A stretch of 64,000 bases of DNA. Source: Anolis sagrei (lineage: Eukaryota; Chordata; Lepidosauria; Squamata; Anolidae). The notes beneath the pieces were generated by a model. It ran no database searches. It was not told the origin of the DNA and was given only the letters and a program-made list of their open reading frames with translations. The DNA lies in the NCBI RefSeq assembly GCF_037176765.1, contig NC_090024.1:196040278-196104277 (forward strand), written 5' to 3'. Below are positions 34,411 through 46,990 of this stretch, piece by piece (the stretch's first letter is position 1; each line of letters begins with the position of its first letter). The position numbers were made by a program, and so were the translations under genes.

Positions 34411-35638
34411 AAAAATCTAGATGACTTGATGAATTATTTATGGGAATTGTCTGAGCGGGTGTGTAAATGCATTTTTTTATTTTGCTTTATTGATCACAAA
34501 AAAGCAAACCAAAGGAAATGGATTTGACAAAATATATCCATAGTTTAAATGCTAGTCTGATTTGCAATAGTCCTTTTTAGTTACTAGGATTTCCTTATTT
34601 ATAATACTATACTTCCTTATCTTTGATATGGTACAATCTTCAGGTATTCTTGCAAATCATTCTAAAATAACTAAGGTCACACAAAGGGCTTTGTGGTCTG
34701 TAACAAACACACCTGTATTTTGTAAAACATACTTCTCTTTCAATTGCATTACATGGGAATTTAGAACAGGGATAGGAATCATGTGGCCAATGTGCTACAT
34801 ATAGCCTGAGTGGGATACTGAGCAGCCCTTGTAAATCCTTAGGTGCTTGCATTTTACAATCCACAACAATCTACCTAACATATAAGGCTGGGTAATTTTT
34901 TCACAGTAATGCGATCTTAAGATGCATGTCTGTCTGCAAGGACATAAGTAACCTGAATTGTGTTGCAGATAGTGTAATAAGCAATACCGGAAAGACTCAG
35001 CCCAGGCCTTTCCTATAATGAACCAATGTATTTAGTTCAGAAAGACAATGAAAAGACTAAGATCAGATGGAATTCTCTACCACAGTCTATGGCCATGTCT
35101 TTATTGGGCAGGTGTAAATCTGTCTGATAACAGCCCCCATTGTCTAGATAAGTTGGGATCACATCCAGGGTATCACCTCATCCTCCATGTTGTCATTGCT
35201 GCATATGAGCACCTCATGTCGAGAATGTCAGAATGGGAACCAACAAACCATCAAGAAGGGGGTGGTGACTCTACTATCTCCTTGCTGGTTATGTGAGCAT
35301 TTTCTTCTGGCATCACAGATATGATCACGACAGTTGGGCATTCGCAGCAAGCTCTGTGGCTGGTGAAGAGTAGTGACAATGGTGGTGACATAGTGATGAG
35401 ACATTCCCTTTCCCCTGTGAAAGGGTGATGGCTGTGGTGTTCATCTGAACAGGGGATAGGTCCAAAATGGAACCAATCCAGCTATCCAGACCACTGTGGA
35501 GCCTTTAGTTACTCCGCAGTTTCCAGTAAACTCTGTAGTATCCCCCAACTTTGTCTAAAGGAGGGCATAGTTGGATTAAGGAAGAAAAACAAATGATACT
35601 CACTGCAAGTCCTTGCACACATCTACACTGATCACTTA
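34411..35638. other. Intergenic, no gene recognised
   Basis: Searched for IL24-type (CC, LANxF, ALGE) and FCMR-type Ig exons on both strands; none seen. 35040-35300 vaguely resembles 54650-54800 (ACCATCAAGAARGRGGG) and may be a shared unnamed repeat. Confidence 0.45.
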
Positions 35639-35758
35639 GAGCAGTGGTTCTCAACCTGGGGTCCCCAGATGTTTTTGGTCTCCAACTCCCAGAAATCCCA
35701 ACAGCTGGCAAACTGGCTGGGATTCCTGGGAGTTGTAGGCCAGGTTGAGAACCACTGA
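35639..35758. mobile_element. Palindromic hAT-like MITE, well preserved
   Basis: AGCAGTGGTTCTCAACCTGG and its mirror CCAGGTTGAGAACCACTGA bracket CTCCAACTCCCAGAAATCCC and CTGGGAGTTGTAGG. Few differences between arms suggest a fairly recent copy. Confidence 0.88.
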
Positions 35759-38284
35759 CTTAGAGAATGTAGCATTTAAGAATGCACAAAGTGAATGCAC
35801 ACAGCAACATGAATTAAAGGTTTTAAATTGAGATAAACAAAATCAGGGGATACTCTAAAACACAGCATGTAATGTGTGTCAGCCCATTTAGATCGCATGG
35901 CAAAACTGACTAGGGGACAAGCACTTTGACAATTCACTCGTGCATGTTGTGGCAAGGAGAGCTGAAGAAAAAATCCCGGTTCCTCCATGGCTGTTACACC
36001 TCCTGTAGTATGTATAAGTGTGATGAGTGGATTGAATCAATTGTATGTTTGGGGTCCGGCTGGGGCCTATTAAGCTCTAGCAGGGTTGAAGACACCATTC
36101 TCAAAATGGAACCTGGAACATTGCATTATGGAGAACAAAAGAGGTGAAGAATTCATTAACTTCGGCAAAACAATAGTTCTTTAAGTTAAAGAAGTTAAAC
36201 AATCTTTCTGTTCCAGAATTGATAAGAGTCCAGCAGGTCTAAGCTGAATGACAGAGAATATCTAAACAACCAAATAATGGATAACCAAAATCGCTACATA
36301 AGGAGCCCCTCTTCCTTAGTGTGCTAGGTCTGCAGGGATGTAGCTCTGTCCACTCACCTCTCATCTCCCAGAAGCAGGCCTGATCATGGAAGGGATGGTG
36401 AGAAAGTATAAATGTTGAATGTATGTGAGTGAACATTGGAGTACATGTGATATTTCCCCCTTGTCTGTGTAACAAATATAGCTATTATAAAACCAGTACT
36501 AGGTCTGTGTGTCTAATTCTTTCTCTGAAAGTACCTGATCTACTCTGTTCCACTGAAAATGGATTAAAGAACATTTTAAGGGTCAAAAATTATTCATGAC
36601 ATAAGTATCACCCAGGCCTCCAACCAGTTCCATGACTTCACCTGTAATCATCTGTACAGTGAAATTGTTCTATTCTCTGCCTGCTTCACACCAATCTAAA
36701 TGGTTAATGTAGTTGTGCCACAACCTGCAGTGGACTTGTGGTGTGTCTGTGTTATCTGACCTGTGAAGACAAGCCCAAGGTGATGTAACTTTAGGTATAT
36801 TTAGTTATGTAGCAGAGGAGCTAACAAACCCTGTTAGTGAATTGCAGAGATGTATATCAGAGAACCAGCACGAGCGTTCTCTGATATACTTAGCACTTCC
36901 TAGCCAGTGTCTCAGCACATACATTGGTTCTGTTGTGTTTATTTTTTATGAACAATGATCCTGTTGCACATTCATCCCAACACACATAGGGATACCAGTT
37001 AGAGAGTGCCAACACACATAGATAGAACCCGATGTACATAAGGACTCTCTTGCTGATGCCCTTTTTCAATGTCCTGCAGAGGGAAGAAGTTAAAACCAAC
37101 CACAGAGGGACTAGGCATGTGTAAGGGAAATTTACAGTGTATATGTCCACAACAAGATGCCAGCCTAAATATATAAAAACAATGCCTAGAAATGTCAGTC
37201 ACAGGGAATATAATGGAAGTTACTCATATGTACATATGTTTAGGTTTATGCTGCCAATATGATGAGAGCTGGTATGGAGTTTCAATTGCATAAAAACACC
37301 ATAGCTAAACTAGGTTTTCAAATTATGATGGATTAAATTGGAAGGCTTGTTTGATTCTAGCAAATGTTTGTCTCTTTGCTTGCATGACAGTTAGGGAGGA
37401 AAATCCTAACAATGACAATACGTTATAATAATGGTGATGCAAACTTGGACAATATGAAGAAGTTTCTGAAGGAAGATTTTTTTTAAAAAACCCCCAAAAA
37501 ACCTAAAAAGATCTCAACACACATTTCTTTCCTCCTCCCTCTCAGTATCTTGGTTTGCTAAAAAAAAAATTACATAAAGAATGCCAGCAGGCAAAAGGCA
37601 TTTTTTTGGTTTGCATCACTTCTTTTGACAAGTCTCGGCTAGAAGGATTTCTTCTCCAAGACACAGCTGGTGTATGAAAATCTGATTATCTGGAAATATT
37701 GTGAATAGTTATTGGGGAAAAAATAAATTAATAAATTGCTGACTGCTCACTGAATACTCAAAAGTATTTCCTAATGGGACACATTTCCTGTTCCTCCTCT
37801 ACCCACATATGGAAAGAAGGGGGAGTGTGCACGAAAGCAAGAAAAGGAAATACATGATAGCTTGTAAAGCAGGGACTATTTTGAACATGGAAAATCCATC
37901 CCTATAAACCAATCCTGGAAAAACCTAATATCATGTAAGACCTATTAAGAGATTAGGTTTAAATTGTCTTTTGCTAGAAGATTTATTGCAACAAATTCTC
38001 CCCAGGAAGCTTTCCTGGCAGTGGTGGGCAGCATCTGTAGTTAAAACCAAGTAGTGGACTGCTATCTTGATCTATGACAGTCTCACTACTACATAGCATC
38101 ATTCCTAGGGAATTACAGAAATAAAAATAGCAATGCCCAGGAGAATCTGGAATGTCATTTTCTCACAATACTCCAACGTAATTGGGACCTGTGAACTAAG
38201 GACCTCTTCACACAGACCGCCAGAATCACCATGCAAATTTTTAGCGTAATGGAGTCAGTATAATTTGAAGTTTTGGGTTGGTGT
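35759..38284. other. Intergenic, nothing recognised
   Basis: Mixed-composition, non-coding DNA. Short frames (for example 36890-37202) lack family similarity. Confidence 0.4.
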
Positions 38285-38600
38285 GTTTACTAACACTAAG
38301 ACTTTGGAGAAGAGAAGGTTAAGTGGGGACATGATAGTCATGTTTAGATATTTCAAAGCATATCATATTAAGGGGCGGGGGGGGGGGTAAGCTTGGGTTT
38401 TTTTGTTTTTGTTTTGTTTTTTGCTTCTCTGGAGTCTAGGACATAGAGTCATTGATTCAAATTGCAGGAAAGAGGATTCCTCCTAAATATTAGGAAGAAC
38501 TTCTTGATGGTCAGAACTTTGTTGAATAGTATAGGGTTGGTCAGATTTTCTCTCATTGTTTTTTTCTTCCAAGCTCTAATCATGATACTTAACCACTACC
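38285..38600 (+). mobile_element. CR1 LINE 3'UTR fragment, with G-run 38377-38387
   Basis: AAGTGGGGACATGATAGTCA, GAGTCTAGGACATAGAGTCA, ATTAGGAAGAACTTCTTGAT match the CR1 3' region. Confidence 0.75.
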
Positions 38601-38639
38601 TGAGAATTTGCTGGGAAACAGCAGCCAGACACAGGAAGT

Positions 38640-38865
38640 GGGTCCATGTCCTACTTATGGAGGCAAGTGTGATATAGCATAGGACTAGGACACTGAAAGC
38701 ATTGCCCTTGGACACTGAAAGACTACAGTTTGAATACTTGTTTAATCGTGGAAACCCCCTGTATGACCTTAGGCAAGTCACAAGCATAAAGGAAGACAAT
38801 GGAAAACCTCCTATGTGCCCTCAAGAGTCAACCTGAGGTTACATCGCAATAACAACCTGCTTGTA
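38640..38865 (+). mobile_element. MIR-like tRNA SINE
   Basis: GTGTGATATAGCATAGGACT (head), GACCTTAGGCAAGTCACA and ATGGAAAACCTCCTATGTGC follow the order of the lizard MIR-like SINE. Old. Confidence 0.55.
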
Positions 38866-39489
38866 GACTCTTTATTGACATATTGGGCTCTGTCAGAAAC
38901 AGGATGCTTGGATTCTTCTTGTTTTCTTAGCTCCCTGCAAGTCTGGAAATCACCAGCAGTGTTAAGAATTAAAGTAGTAGTTACACAGACAAGAATGGTG
39001 TTTTCCCCTCTTGTGAGAGGGTCCCAAGCAAGTTGCATTCTGTCATAATTATTTTTTGCCCTAAGGCTGATACACTTCATGCCTAATATTCTCTTATCCT
39101 TCTCAAACATGTATGGTGACCTTTGCCCCAGAAAATTTGAAACCTGTCATCATCATCCTTACCCCTTTCAGAGCAGGAAGGTGGAGGAAGCAAGCTGTCT
39201 TTCATTCAACAAGCTTACCGCAGGCACAGAACTTCTTTTGGGTGTCACACAAGAAGGGCTTGGTGCCTCGGAGCTATTGACTGAAGAAAGAAACATGTGG
39301 TGTTGTTTTTAACAAGTAATAGCCATAACCTACAGTTACATGTTTAGGGAGACTTTATTTTTATTTTTTTGCTTCCCTCTTTCCCTGACTTGGTATCCTC
39401 AGATTATATCAAAATGCCTAGGTTTGGGGTTTTCTTTTACAAAAGAAAAATAATTTTCAAATGGATATTCTCAAATTTTAGCATAGAAA

Positions 39490-39575
39490 GAGTACAAGTT
39501 GTGTACCCCTTTCTGAAATGCTTGTGAACAGAAGTGTTTCTGATTTTGGATTATTACTGTTGTTGTAGTAGTAGC

Positions 39576-39618
<43 letters not shown>

Positions 39619-40790
39619 TTATTTATTTATTTATTATTCAAACTTATATTCCGCCACTCCCCTGGGGCTCGGAGCAGCTTACAAGAACAGGCTAAAATCT
39701 AACACAATTTAAAAACAATTTAAAAACAATTTACAAACAACAATATCAAAGATCAAAGGCCTATCGAAACAGATATGTCTTACATGCCCTGCGGAATGCT
39801 GATAGGTCCTGCAAGGCATGGACTTCAGGTGACAGAGTATTCCAGAGCGATGGTGCCACTGCTGTAAAGGCTCTGCGTCTGGTTGCTGTTAGATGCAAGG
39901 TCTTGACACTGGGAATTTCCAACAAATCTTGGTCTTCAGAACGGAGGGATCTCTGGGGTTGGTAGGGGTGAGGCGGTCCCTCAGGTACATCGGCCCCAGA
40001 CCATACAAGGCCTTAAAGGTAGGTACCATCACTTTGAAAGTGATCCGGTGCTCAATTGGTAACCAATGCAGCTGCAGTAAGATTGGGGTTATGTGGCATC
40101 TCATTGGAATTCCCGCAAGAAGCCGAGCAGCTGCATTTTGTACCAGCTTGAGCTTCTGGATCACCGACAAAGGAAGGCCAATGTAGAGGACATTACAGTA
40201 GTCCAGTCTTGAGATGAACGTAGCCTGGATCACTGTAGCTAGGTCGTCCCTGGACAGATAGTGAGCCAGCTGTCTAACCTGCCACAGATGAAAGAAGGCG
40301 GTTCTGCTAACGGCGGAGACCTGGGCCTCCATCGTCAGCAGAAGGTCCAAAAGGACTCCCAGACTCTTTACCAATGATGACGGGCATAGCACCTCGCCAT
40401 CCAGGGTAGGCAGCTGGATATCCCCACTGCCCGGTTGACCCGGCCATAGGATCTCTGTCTGTGCTGGATTCACCCTCAACCTGCTGGCACGCAGCCATCC
40501 AGTAACGGCCTCGTTGTTGTTGTTGTTGTTGTTGTTGTTGTTGATGATGATGATTTTGGAATGTTTGTATTTGCATATATGTATATAGTGAGATATTTTG
40601 GAGTTGCGACTCCAGCCTAAACATGTATGTTTCATATACATCTTCTACATATAACTCGTAACCTGAAAGTAATTTTATACAATGTTTTTAACTACATTGT
40701 CACACTGAGTACGACAAGTGGCATTGCAGCTGGACTATCACATGAAGCTGGATGCATCTCGCTGGCAATCTGCCTCTTCCCTGAAATCAT
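39490..40790. mobile_element. TIR DNA transposon split by an L2 insertion
   Basis: The left piece 39490-39550 (ACCCCTTTCTGAAATGCTTG then TGTTTCTGATTTTGGA) and the right piece 40551-40790 (TTTGCATATATGTATATAGT, AATTTTATACAATGTTTTTA) belong to the same family as 20205-20510. Together they rebuild its normal order once the L2 copy is taken out. Confidence 0.7.
39551..40550 (-). mobile_element. L2-type LINE copy with 10-bp target-site duplication
   Basis: The direct repeat TGATTTTGGA stands at 39541-39550 and 40551-40560. The 3' end (left) has an (AAT)n tail at 39580-39617, then CATATTCCGCCACTCCCCTG (plus-strand spelling). Minus frame 39889-40510 is open and encodes AVTGWLRASRLRVNPAQTE, SLGVLLDLLLTMEAQVSAV, RLDYCNVLYIGLP, LVQNAAARLLAGIP and LHWLPIEHRITFKV. 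This is the reverse transcriptase C terminus of an L2-group LINE. 5'-truncated, rather young. Confidence 0.9.
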
Positions 40791-41844
40791 CCTTTCCCAT
40801 GCTGTTGATGGGTAAAACCCATTAATAGTTCCCAATCCTCTAACATTCCCACCATCCATCTTGGAACAATGGGTCAGGGGACAGATTATCTTCATGTCTG
40901 CCTCCTAGTTTCCCCCAATTTGTCCATTTTCTGAATATTTTATAAATATATTTGGGGGTTTTTTTGTTGTTTTTCAAAACTGGAAGAAGGCACTATGAGG
41001 GCACAATTACAGGACCACAAATTGTCAAATTGACACAATTGCTTGATTGAAGAGTGATGCAATGTCAAAGATGCTCAACCTGATACGAATTAACTATCAA
41101 TTATAACGTGATTGCAGTAGAATAGTGGCTTCATGTAATAAAGTCCTTAGAGTCTGAATGTGAATCCCTGTATTCAAATACGTTTCTAGTGCTACATCTG
41201 TTGTGGCCATCCTGGATATCCAGTTCCAACATCTATATGATCTTCTATGTGCTGAAAACAGCTATTGAATGTGACTAGTGAATAAAGTTTTGTTAATTTT
41301 CTTTTTTAAACACAAAATTGCAAACATTCATGAATTTGTTCACAAATTTAATGGACAGAATTTGACATTTTAAAAATGCAGGTATGACCAAGGTTAAAAC
41401 TCATGTATTCATCTATTCTTAGTTACCAAAGGCAGCTCACCAGCTATGTATGATGGCATGTTAATTTTTGCTGCCTTTACAAAAAGTGATGTAATGCAGG
41501 AGGTGAATACAGATACATACACACCCACTGAAAATCAATCCATGTGAAGGTAAGAGCTACTACATGTCTGGAAAACATCAGACCTCTGACAACTTAGCTG
41601 GATACTAATTACATTGAAGAGGTAGTTCTTCAGTGAAAGGAAAAGACAGGGATTGGGAAAGGCAGAGAGACCTTAAAGCACTCCTGTTCTATTTATAAAA
41701 ATTTTACAGTGTCCACCTACACTATTTTTCTAGGCAGGGTGGATCTCAGGAAGTGACTTCACAACCTAAGCTGTAATTAAAGTTTCTGGCAACAACTTCT
41801 GCATCTTATTGCATCAGTTAAATTCTTGATATGTCATAGATCAG
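40791..41844. other. Intergenic, nothing recognised
   Basis: Non-coding and AT-rich. Confidence 0.4.
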
Positions 41845-41965
41845 GGATAGGCAAAATGCAGCCATCCAGATTGCATTGCACTGCATCTCCTTCCCCAAAG
41901 TCCTTATCATTGGCTATGCTAGCTAGGGTTGCTGGGACTTGTAGACCAGTCATGTTTTGCCCACC
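41845..41965. mobile_element. Degraded hAT-like MITE
   Basis: GATCAGGGATAGGCAAAATG mirrored by CATGTTTTGCCCACCC at the right. Confidence 0.6.
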
Positions 41966-42099
41966 CTGTCTCTTCTAAATTTGACTCTGTAGGCTTTTAC
42001 CAAACTTTTTGCATGTTTCAGAGCACTTTGGTAGTTCATATTGAAAAAACAGAGGACTTCCAGGTGCAAAAAAAGAGGAACCTTCGTTTTATCAATGGA

Positions 42100-42350
42100 T
42101 TACATCAAACCCTTGCGCCGGCAGGACTGTAAGACTGACAGGACACAGGTTCAAATCCAGGGAGAGCGAGGATGAGCTCCCTCTATCAGCTCCAGGTCCC
42201 TATTGCGGGGATATGGGAGAAGCCTCCCACAAGGATGATAAAACATTAAAACATCTGGGCATCCCCTGGGCAACGTCCTTGCAGACTGCCAATTCTCTCA
42301 CACCAGAAGCAACTTGCAGTTCCTCAAGTCACTCCTGACACACAAAAAAA
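42100..42350 (+). mobile_element. tRNA-derived SINE, near full length
   Basis: Same family as 11940-12207, forward orientation: CCTTGCGCCGGCAGGACTGT, B box AGGTTCAAATCC, AAGCCTCCCACAAGGATGAT and CTTGCAGTTCCTCAAGTCAC, then an A-rich end. Confidence 0.87.
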
Positions 42351-42584
42351 AATCAAATACTAATATACAATAAGCCTTTGTTTTGCTGCATGCCATTTCA
42401 TTCTAATGTATTTAACCGTGAAGAATTTGGTTTACTGCACAGCAACAAATAATCACATTCCTCTTCCCATTCTCTGACTGGCAAAATGTTTCAGAAGTAG
42501 GGTGCTTATCCACTTTCACTCTCCTTTTGAGGTAGTAGAATCATGCTGGATGCTGACTGTCATCTGTAAGATTTGTTTGCTTGC

Positions 42585-42770
42585 TGCCATGTAACTTCAA
42601 ATCAACTTTGATTTATGGTGATCCTTTCCTAGGTGTTGCTTGGCACGAATTATTCAGAGATCTGACATTACTTTACTTTTAAGCTGTGTATTACTTGCCC
42701 CAGGACATATAGTGACTAAACAGAGATTTGAACTCTGAACATTATACTTTGCTTTCTCTTATAATGTGGG
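42585..42770 (-). mobile_element. MIR-like tRNA SINE
   Basis: ACTTCAAATCAACTTTGATT then TATGGTGATCCTTTCCTAGG and AGAGATTTGAACTCTGAAC follow the reversed order of the family. Confidence 0.6.
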
Positions 42771-43286
42771 CTAATTTACAAATATTTAGATTGATCAGAA
42801 GTGGAAGCACATCTTAAGTAGTCCAATAATAATGTCAAATTCTTCAACATCAGATCTCCAGAGGGAAACCTTCAATGCTGACAAATGTTTGGTGCATGAA
42901 AATGACTTTATTGAATGAAGCTGCTCTTCACTGATTCTGGGAACTTTCTAAGAGAGTCAACTTTCTTATTGCATCTCTTCAGACATCCACAACTGTAACA
43001 TTTTGCTGTTCTGTGGGTCCCTCAACTGGATTTCTTGCTGGGGAGGTAAGTTCATCCTCTCACAATTCCATAACTGTGTAATTTTTAATTATTTGTGGGG
43101 TTTTTTTTTAAAAAAAACCCTGCTGTTTCTGCAAAGTTTAGTTAATTTAAAAAAAATAATCTTTTTCTTTTTTTTTACTGGGAGAATAGGGAAAGGAAGA
43201 CTACCAGAAAATCCCATTCCTTGGCATCACTTCTGTGCCAGATCATTGCAAATCTAAGTCCTGGGACTGTGGTGCTATCAGTGGAT

Positions 43287-43556
43287 TTTTTTTTCATGTC
43301 AGGAGTGACTTGAGAAACTGCAAGTCGCTTCTGGTGTGAGGGAATTGGCCATCTGCAAGGACATTGCCCAGGGGATGCTCAGGTGTTTTGATGTTTTACC
43401 ATCCTTGTGGGAGGCTTCTCTCATGTCCCCACATGGGGAGCTGGAGCTGACAGAGGGAGCTCATCTGCGCTTTCCCCTGGATTCGAACCTATGACCTGTA
43501 GGTCTTCAGTCCTGCCGGCACAAGGTTTGAACCCATTGCACCACCAGGGGCTCCTA
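43287..43556 (-). mobile_element. tRNA-derived SINE, near full length
   Basis: Opposite in orientation to 42100-42350: CATGTCAGGAGTGACTTGAG to CTGGATTCGAACCTATGACC and GCACCACCAGGGGCTCC. Confidence 0.88.
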
Positions 43557-44867
43557 ATGGCTATTAATGGGTTGTGAGAATGTGGCACAACCCATTAATG
43601 AGTGAGGGTCCTGCTTGTTACTTCCGTGTGACAAAGTCCAAACAGTTAGCCTATTTTCTTCTCTGCCTCAAAATACAGGTTGCATTATCTCTTTGCACAC
43701 CAAGACAACTAGTTTACATCATCTTTTCCTGGGAGTGGGGAAGTCAGCCTTTGCTCCATTCAGTAGACTTAAGATTGTGAAATCCTTAGAGGCCCTTGTA
43801 AAACATCATGGAAAGCCCTGGGGCAATTAACCCTCCTCTGTCAAGTTCAAAACTCTGGATATGTATTGCCTCAGGACAACTTGCTGTAGAAGTCAGATTT
43901 CTGGGTTATTCTGCCAGGAAACCCACAGCATTAAATTGGCTATACATAATTTGAAAGAAAATGACAACTACAATAGAAAAAAAAAACCTACAATATTTAA
44001 AATATTTATAACCTCCTGTTTTTCTATGTGAGATGGTGCTAGATTATTAATGTTGTTGTTTTATGGAACCAAAACATACACAATAGGAATAAGTGATGAT
44101 TTTTAAAGTCCTAGTAACAATAGGAAGGGATTCCTGATGGGAGATGACTGATGTATTTTCCACTTTTAAAATATATAAGGTTTCCCTCCAAGTATACACA
44201 TTGATGCATCTGAGAGATTTTACTTGTCTCAGTAGTGGGTGGTGGAATTTACATCCTGTACTAACCTGCGATCTGAATTAGATGGTGCAAACACTTTGTT
44301 ACCTAAGGCGATACTGAGACGAGTACTAAGCTGAAAACTCCCTTGCGAATATTATAGAATGGAAGCATATTGATATTGCAATTAAGTAAGTAGATAAATA
44401 AAATGCAAACATGAGTCAGTGTGGGTCAGTGTTGGCAGATTAAAGCTGCATCACTGTATAGCAAGTCTGCCTCAATGGAACTTCCAAGCAAACTGGAATA
44501 CATCTGGGTGTTATGCATATCTACGGATGTACACGCACATCCGCAAACTAAGGAAATTGATTTGGCAATGATGATAAGGGCTGGTATTCCAAACTGGAGT
44601 TACAGATTTGTAGCCCAGAGGTACAAATCTGTAACTGTTCCATTATTAGTAACATTATGTAATCCAATTTGTGGCACCACTGCCATAATTATAAGCAGCA
44701 CTTCTGGTTTTTTTGAATGCCTGGGTGGGAATATGGCAGCAGTGGCCAGGGTGAGTAGCTCCTTGAGGTATCATTGATACTTTACCCTCTACACCAGGCA
44801 TAGGCAAACTTTCTAACATGGGGGCTGCATGCTAGCACTCCCTACTGGGAGGACTGGCTGCCTGGTG
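43557..44867. other. Intergenic; unnamed repeat piece at 44690-44780
   Basis: 44690-44780 (ACTTCTGG...TTGAATGCCTGGG) is shared with the transposon interior at 56525-56600. Otherwise nothing recognised. Confidence 0.45.
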
Positions 44868-45352
44868 ATGGAGGGGCGGAAGGGAAGGAGGAAGGAAAGA
44901 GAGAAGGAAGGAAGGACAAATGGAAGGAAGGGAAGGATGGAAGAAGAATGAGGGAGAGAGGGAAGGAGGGAGGAAAGCAGGAAGGAAGTAAAGACAAAAG
45001 GGAAGGAAGGATTAAAGGAAAGGAGGAAGGAAAAAGAGAAGGATGAAGGGAGAGAAGGATGGAAGGAAGGAAGAGAAAGAGAAAGTAAAGAGAGAAGGGA
45101 AAAGACAAAAGGGAAAGGAAGGATGAAAGGGTGGAAGGGAAGGATGGAAGGAGAAAGAGGGAGATAAGGAGGAAGGAAAAAGGGAAGGAAGGAAAGGCAA
45201 AAGGGAAGAAGAAAGGATGAATGGAAAGGAAGAAGAAAAAGAGAAGGAAGGGAGAAAGAGAAGGTTGGAAGAAAGGAAGGGAAGGATAGGGGGAAAAGAA
45301 GCAAAGAAACACAAAAGGGAAGGAAGGAAAGAGAAATAGGGAGAGAGGGATT
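44868..45352. repeat. Polypurine GGAA/GAAAG tract, about 485 bp
   Basis: Almost only A and G on plus: irregular GGAAGGAAAGA-type units. The opposite strand gives Ser/Phe/Pro/Leu-rich open frames in all three phases, which are artefacts. Confidence 0.93.
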
Positions 45353-45542
45353 GGCATATATAAGGCACGATCTCATTCTTAACCTGTATAAGTATCAAAA
45401 GGCTAATTTGTAAGTGCCTATGCTGAGGTGGGTTTTTGTTATGTTTTGTTCTTTGTCCCTGGCACTGGCAAAACTACTTCTGGCTATTGCTTGCCTAAGA
45501 AAACCCATTGAGATTGATAAAATCAGTATGCAACTTGAAGGG

Positions 45543-45665
45543 CATATGGGTCCCCGGATATTTTGGCCTTCAACTCCCAGAAATTCTATCAGTTGGCAAA
45601 CTGGCTGGGATTTCTGGAAGTTGTAGGCCAAAATACCTGGGGACCCATAGGTTGAGAACCACTGA
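45543..45665. mobile_element. Palindromic hAT-like MITE
   Basis: CATATGGGTCCCCGGATATT mirrored by AATACCTGGGGACCCATAGG, ending GGTTGAGAACCACTGA. Confidence 0.85.
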
Positions 45666-45994
45666 CATATACTGATATTCAAGTTCTTGATTTTGAAACT
45701 AAATTATGTTATCACTGCCAATCCAGAACAGGCTTTTAAAGTGCAAGTTATTTCCAGTTTGCTTTAGGGTCATTTTAATCTGCCTTCTGGTCTTATTCTA
45801 CCAAATACGTATATTAGCATGTGTTCGTTGCATTTGGCAATGTGTTTGTTTCACTTTCAAAAGTATTAATGAAAACTTCAGAGTCAGTGTTTGTACTTGA
45901 ATTAGGACATTTATTTGGTGAAACATGTAATAATCAAAAACTTTGTAGATTACACATACAATAATCTAAATTATAAAGTCACTGACTCCAAGCA

Positions 45995-46205
45995 ATGTTG
46001 TTTCTTGCTTCCAAGCCATTTCCCAGATGAAGTCATTTCCATAAGGCAAACCTATCATGGTATTTTCATGGAAAGAATTTTATAGAGGGAGTTTGCCATA
46101 ATCATTTTTTAGGGCAGAGAGGTTGTTGCCCAAGAGCAAAAATTCAAACCCTGGCCTCTTGGAATCCTAGTAGAAAACTCAAACCACTGTGCCACTATGT
46201 CCAAG
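45995..46205 (-). mobile_element. MIR-like tRNA SINE
   Basis: TTCCATAAGGCAAACCTATC, GTTGTTGCCCAAGAGCAAAA, ATTCAAACCCTGGCCTCTTG and CAAACCACTGTGCCACTATG. Confidence 0.72.
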
Positions 46206-46697
46206 TCTATTGCATTATTATTATTTTGAGATTTATGCTTCTCTTTGTCCATTTCCCATCAACTACTAAATCCAACTTCCAGAATTCCCTAGCTAGCATG
46301 GGACACAAAATACTGAACATGCTTTTGAGTCTTGCAGTATTCTGAGTCAGTCACTAATTCTCAAACTAAGAAACTAAAAAGTGTGGTGAGTTTAAAATAA
46401 CCTAATTCCAGATATGCTGTGTTGTAGAAAGGCCAATACATCAAATAATGATTAAGATGATTAGTAAACCTTTAAGTGTGCTCAATTATTTTGATTCTTT
46501 TTTTAAAAAAATCTTCTAAATGATTATTTTTTCTCAGATTATATTCTAATTAAACCCCCTACATTATTTTTGTGTATGTAAACAGACTGGCAAAATGAGT
46601 ACAAAGTTCCTTTAAAAACACATACATATATATTTAATTGAATAAGTATAAAATGTTACAACATTTCATCGGTTTGCTAGTTACAAAATTTAACAAG
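46206..46697. other. Intergenic DNA past the proximal PIGR poly(A) signal
   Basis: AT-rich, no repeat recognised; it would be 3'UTR if the distal poly(A) signal at 45910 is used. Confidence 0.4.
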
Positions 46698-46703
46698 TTT
46701 ATT
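46698..46703 (-). terminator. PIGR: Candidate PIGR poly(A) signal
   Basis: AATAAA on the minus strand, about 290 bp past the PIGR stop codon. It is the first canonical hexamer I found downstream; a more distal one lies at 45910-45915. Confidence 0.4.
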
Positions 46704-46990
46704 TGTTTCATATATAATGGTTGTTTTTTTTAAAAAAAATGTTTTTTAAAAATAATATTTCTTTGGAATGAAGCTGGTTTTTCTAAATGAAATATATTTT
46801 GATCTTTATGCACCCTACTGCATCATCAGTGAAATTATTTAGGAAAATAATAAAATCTAATTTAAATCTCAAGGCAATCTCAATTGATATAATTGATTCT
46901 AATCACAGCATGTCTGTATGATTACTGTTACATCATTGCTTTTGCCAGTCTTTGATAGTGTGCGTCATGAAGCTGCTGAGCTTCTGAGAT

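Noticed and set aside
39889-40641. 250-codon minus-strand open frame as a host gene
   Set aside because: The sequence is L2 reverse transcriptase C terminus within a copy bounded by a target-site duplication; the Asn run is from a microsatellite.
44813-45398. Ser/Phe/Pro/Leu-rich frames of up to 187 codons on minus
   Set aside because: All three phases are open because the strand is a polypyrimidine run. Not a gene.
34411-46690. IL24 or FCMR gene expected from mammalian synteny
   Set aside because: I looked for CC/LANxF/ALGE cytokine motifs and KYWC/YxC Ig motifs on both strands and found none. A profile search would be more sensitive.
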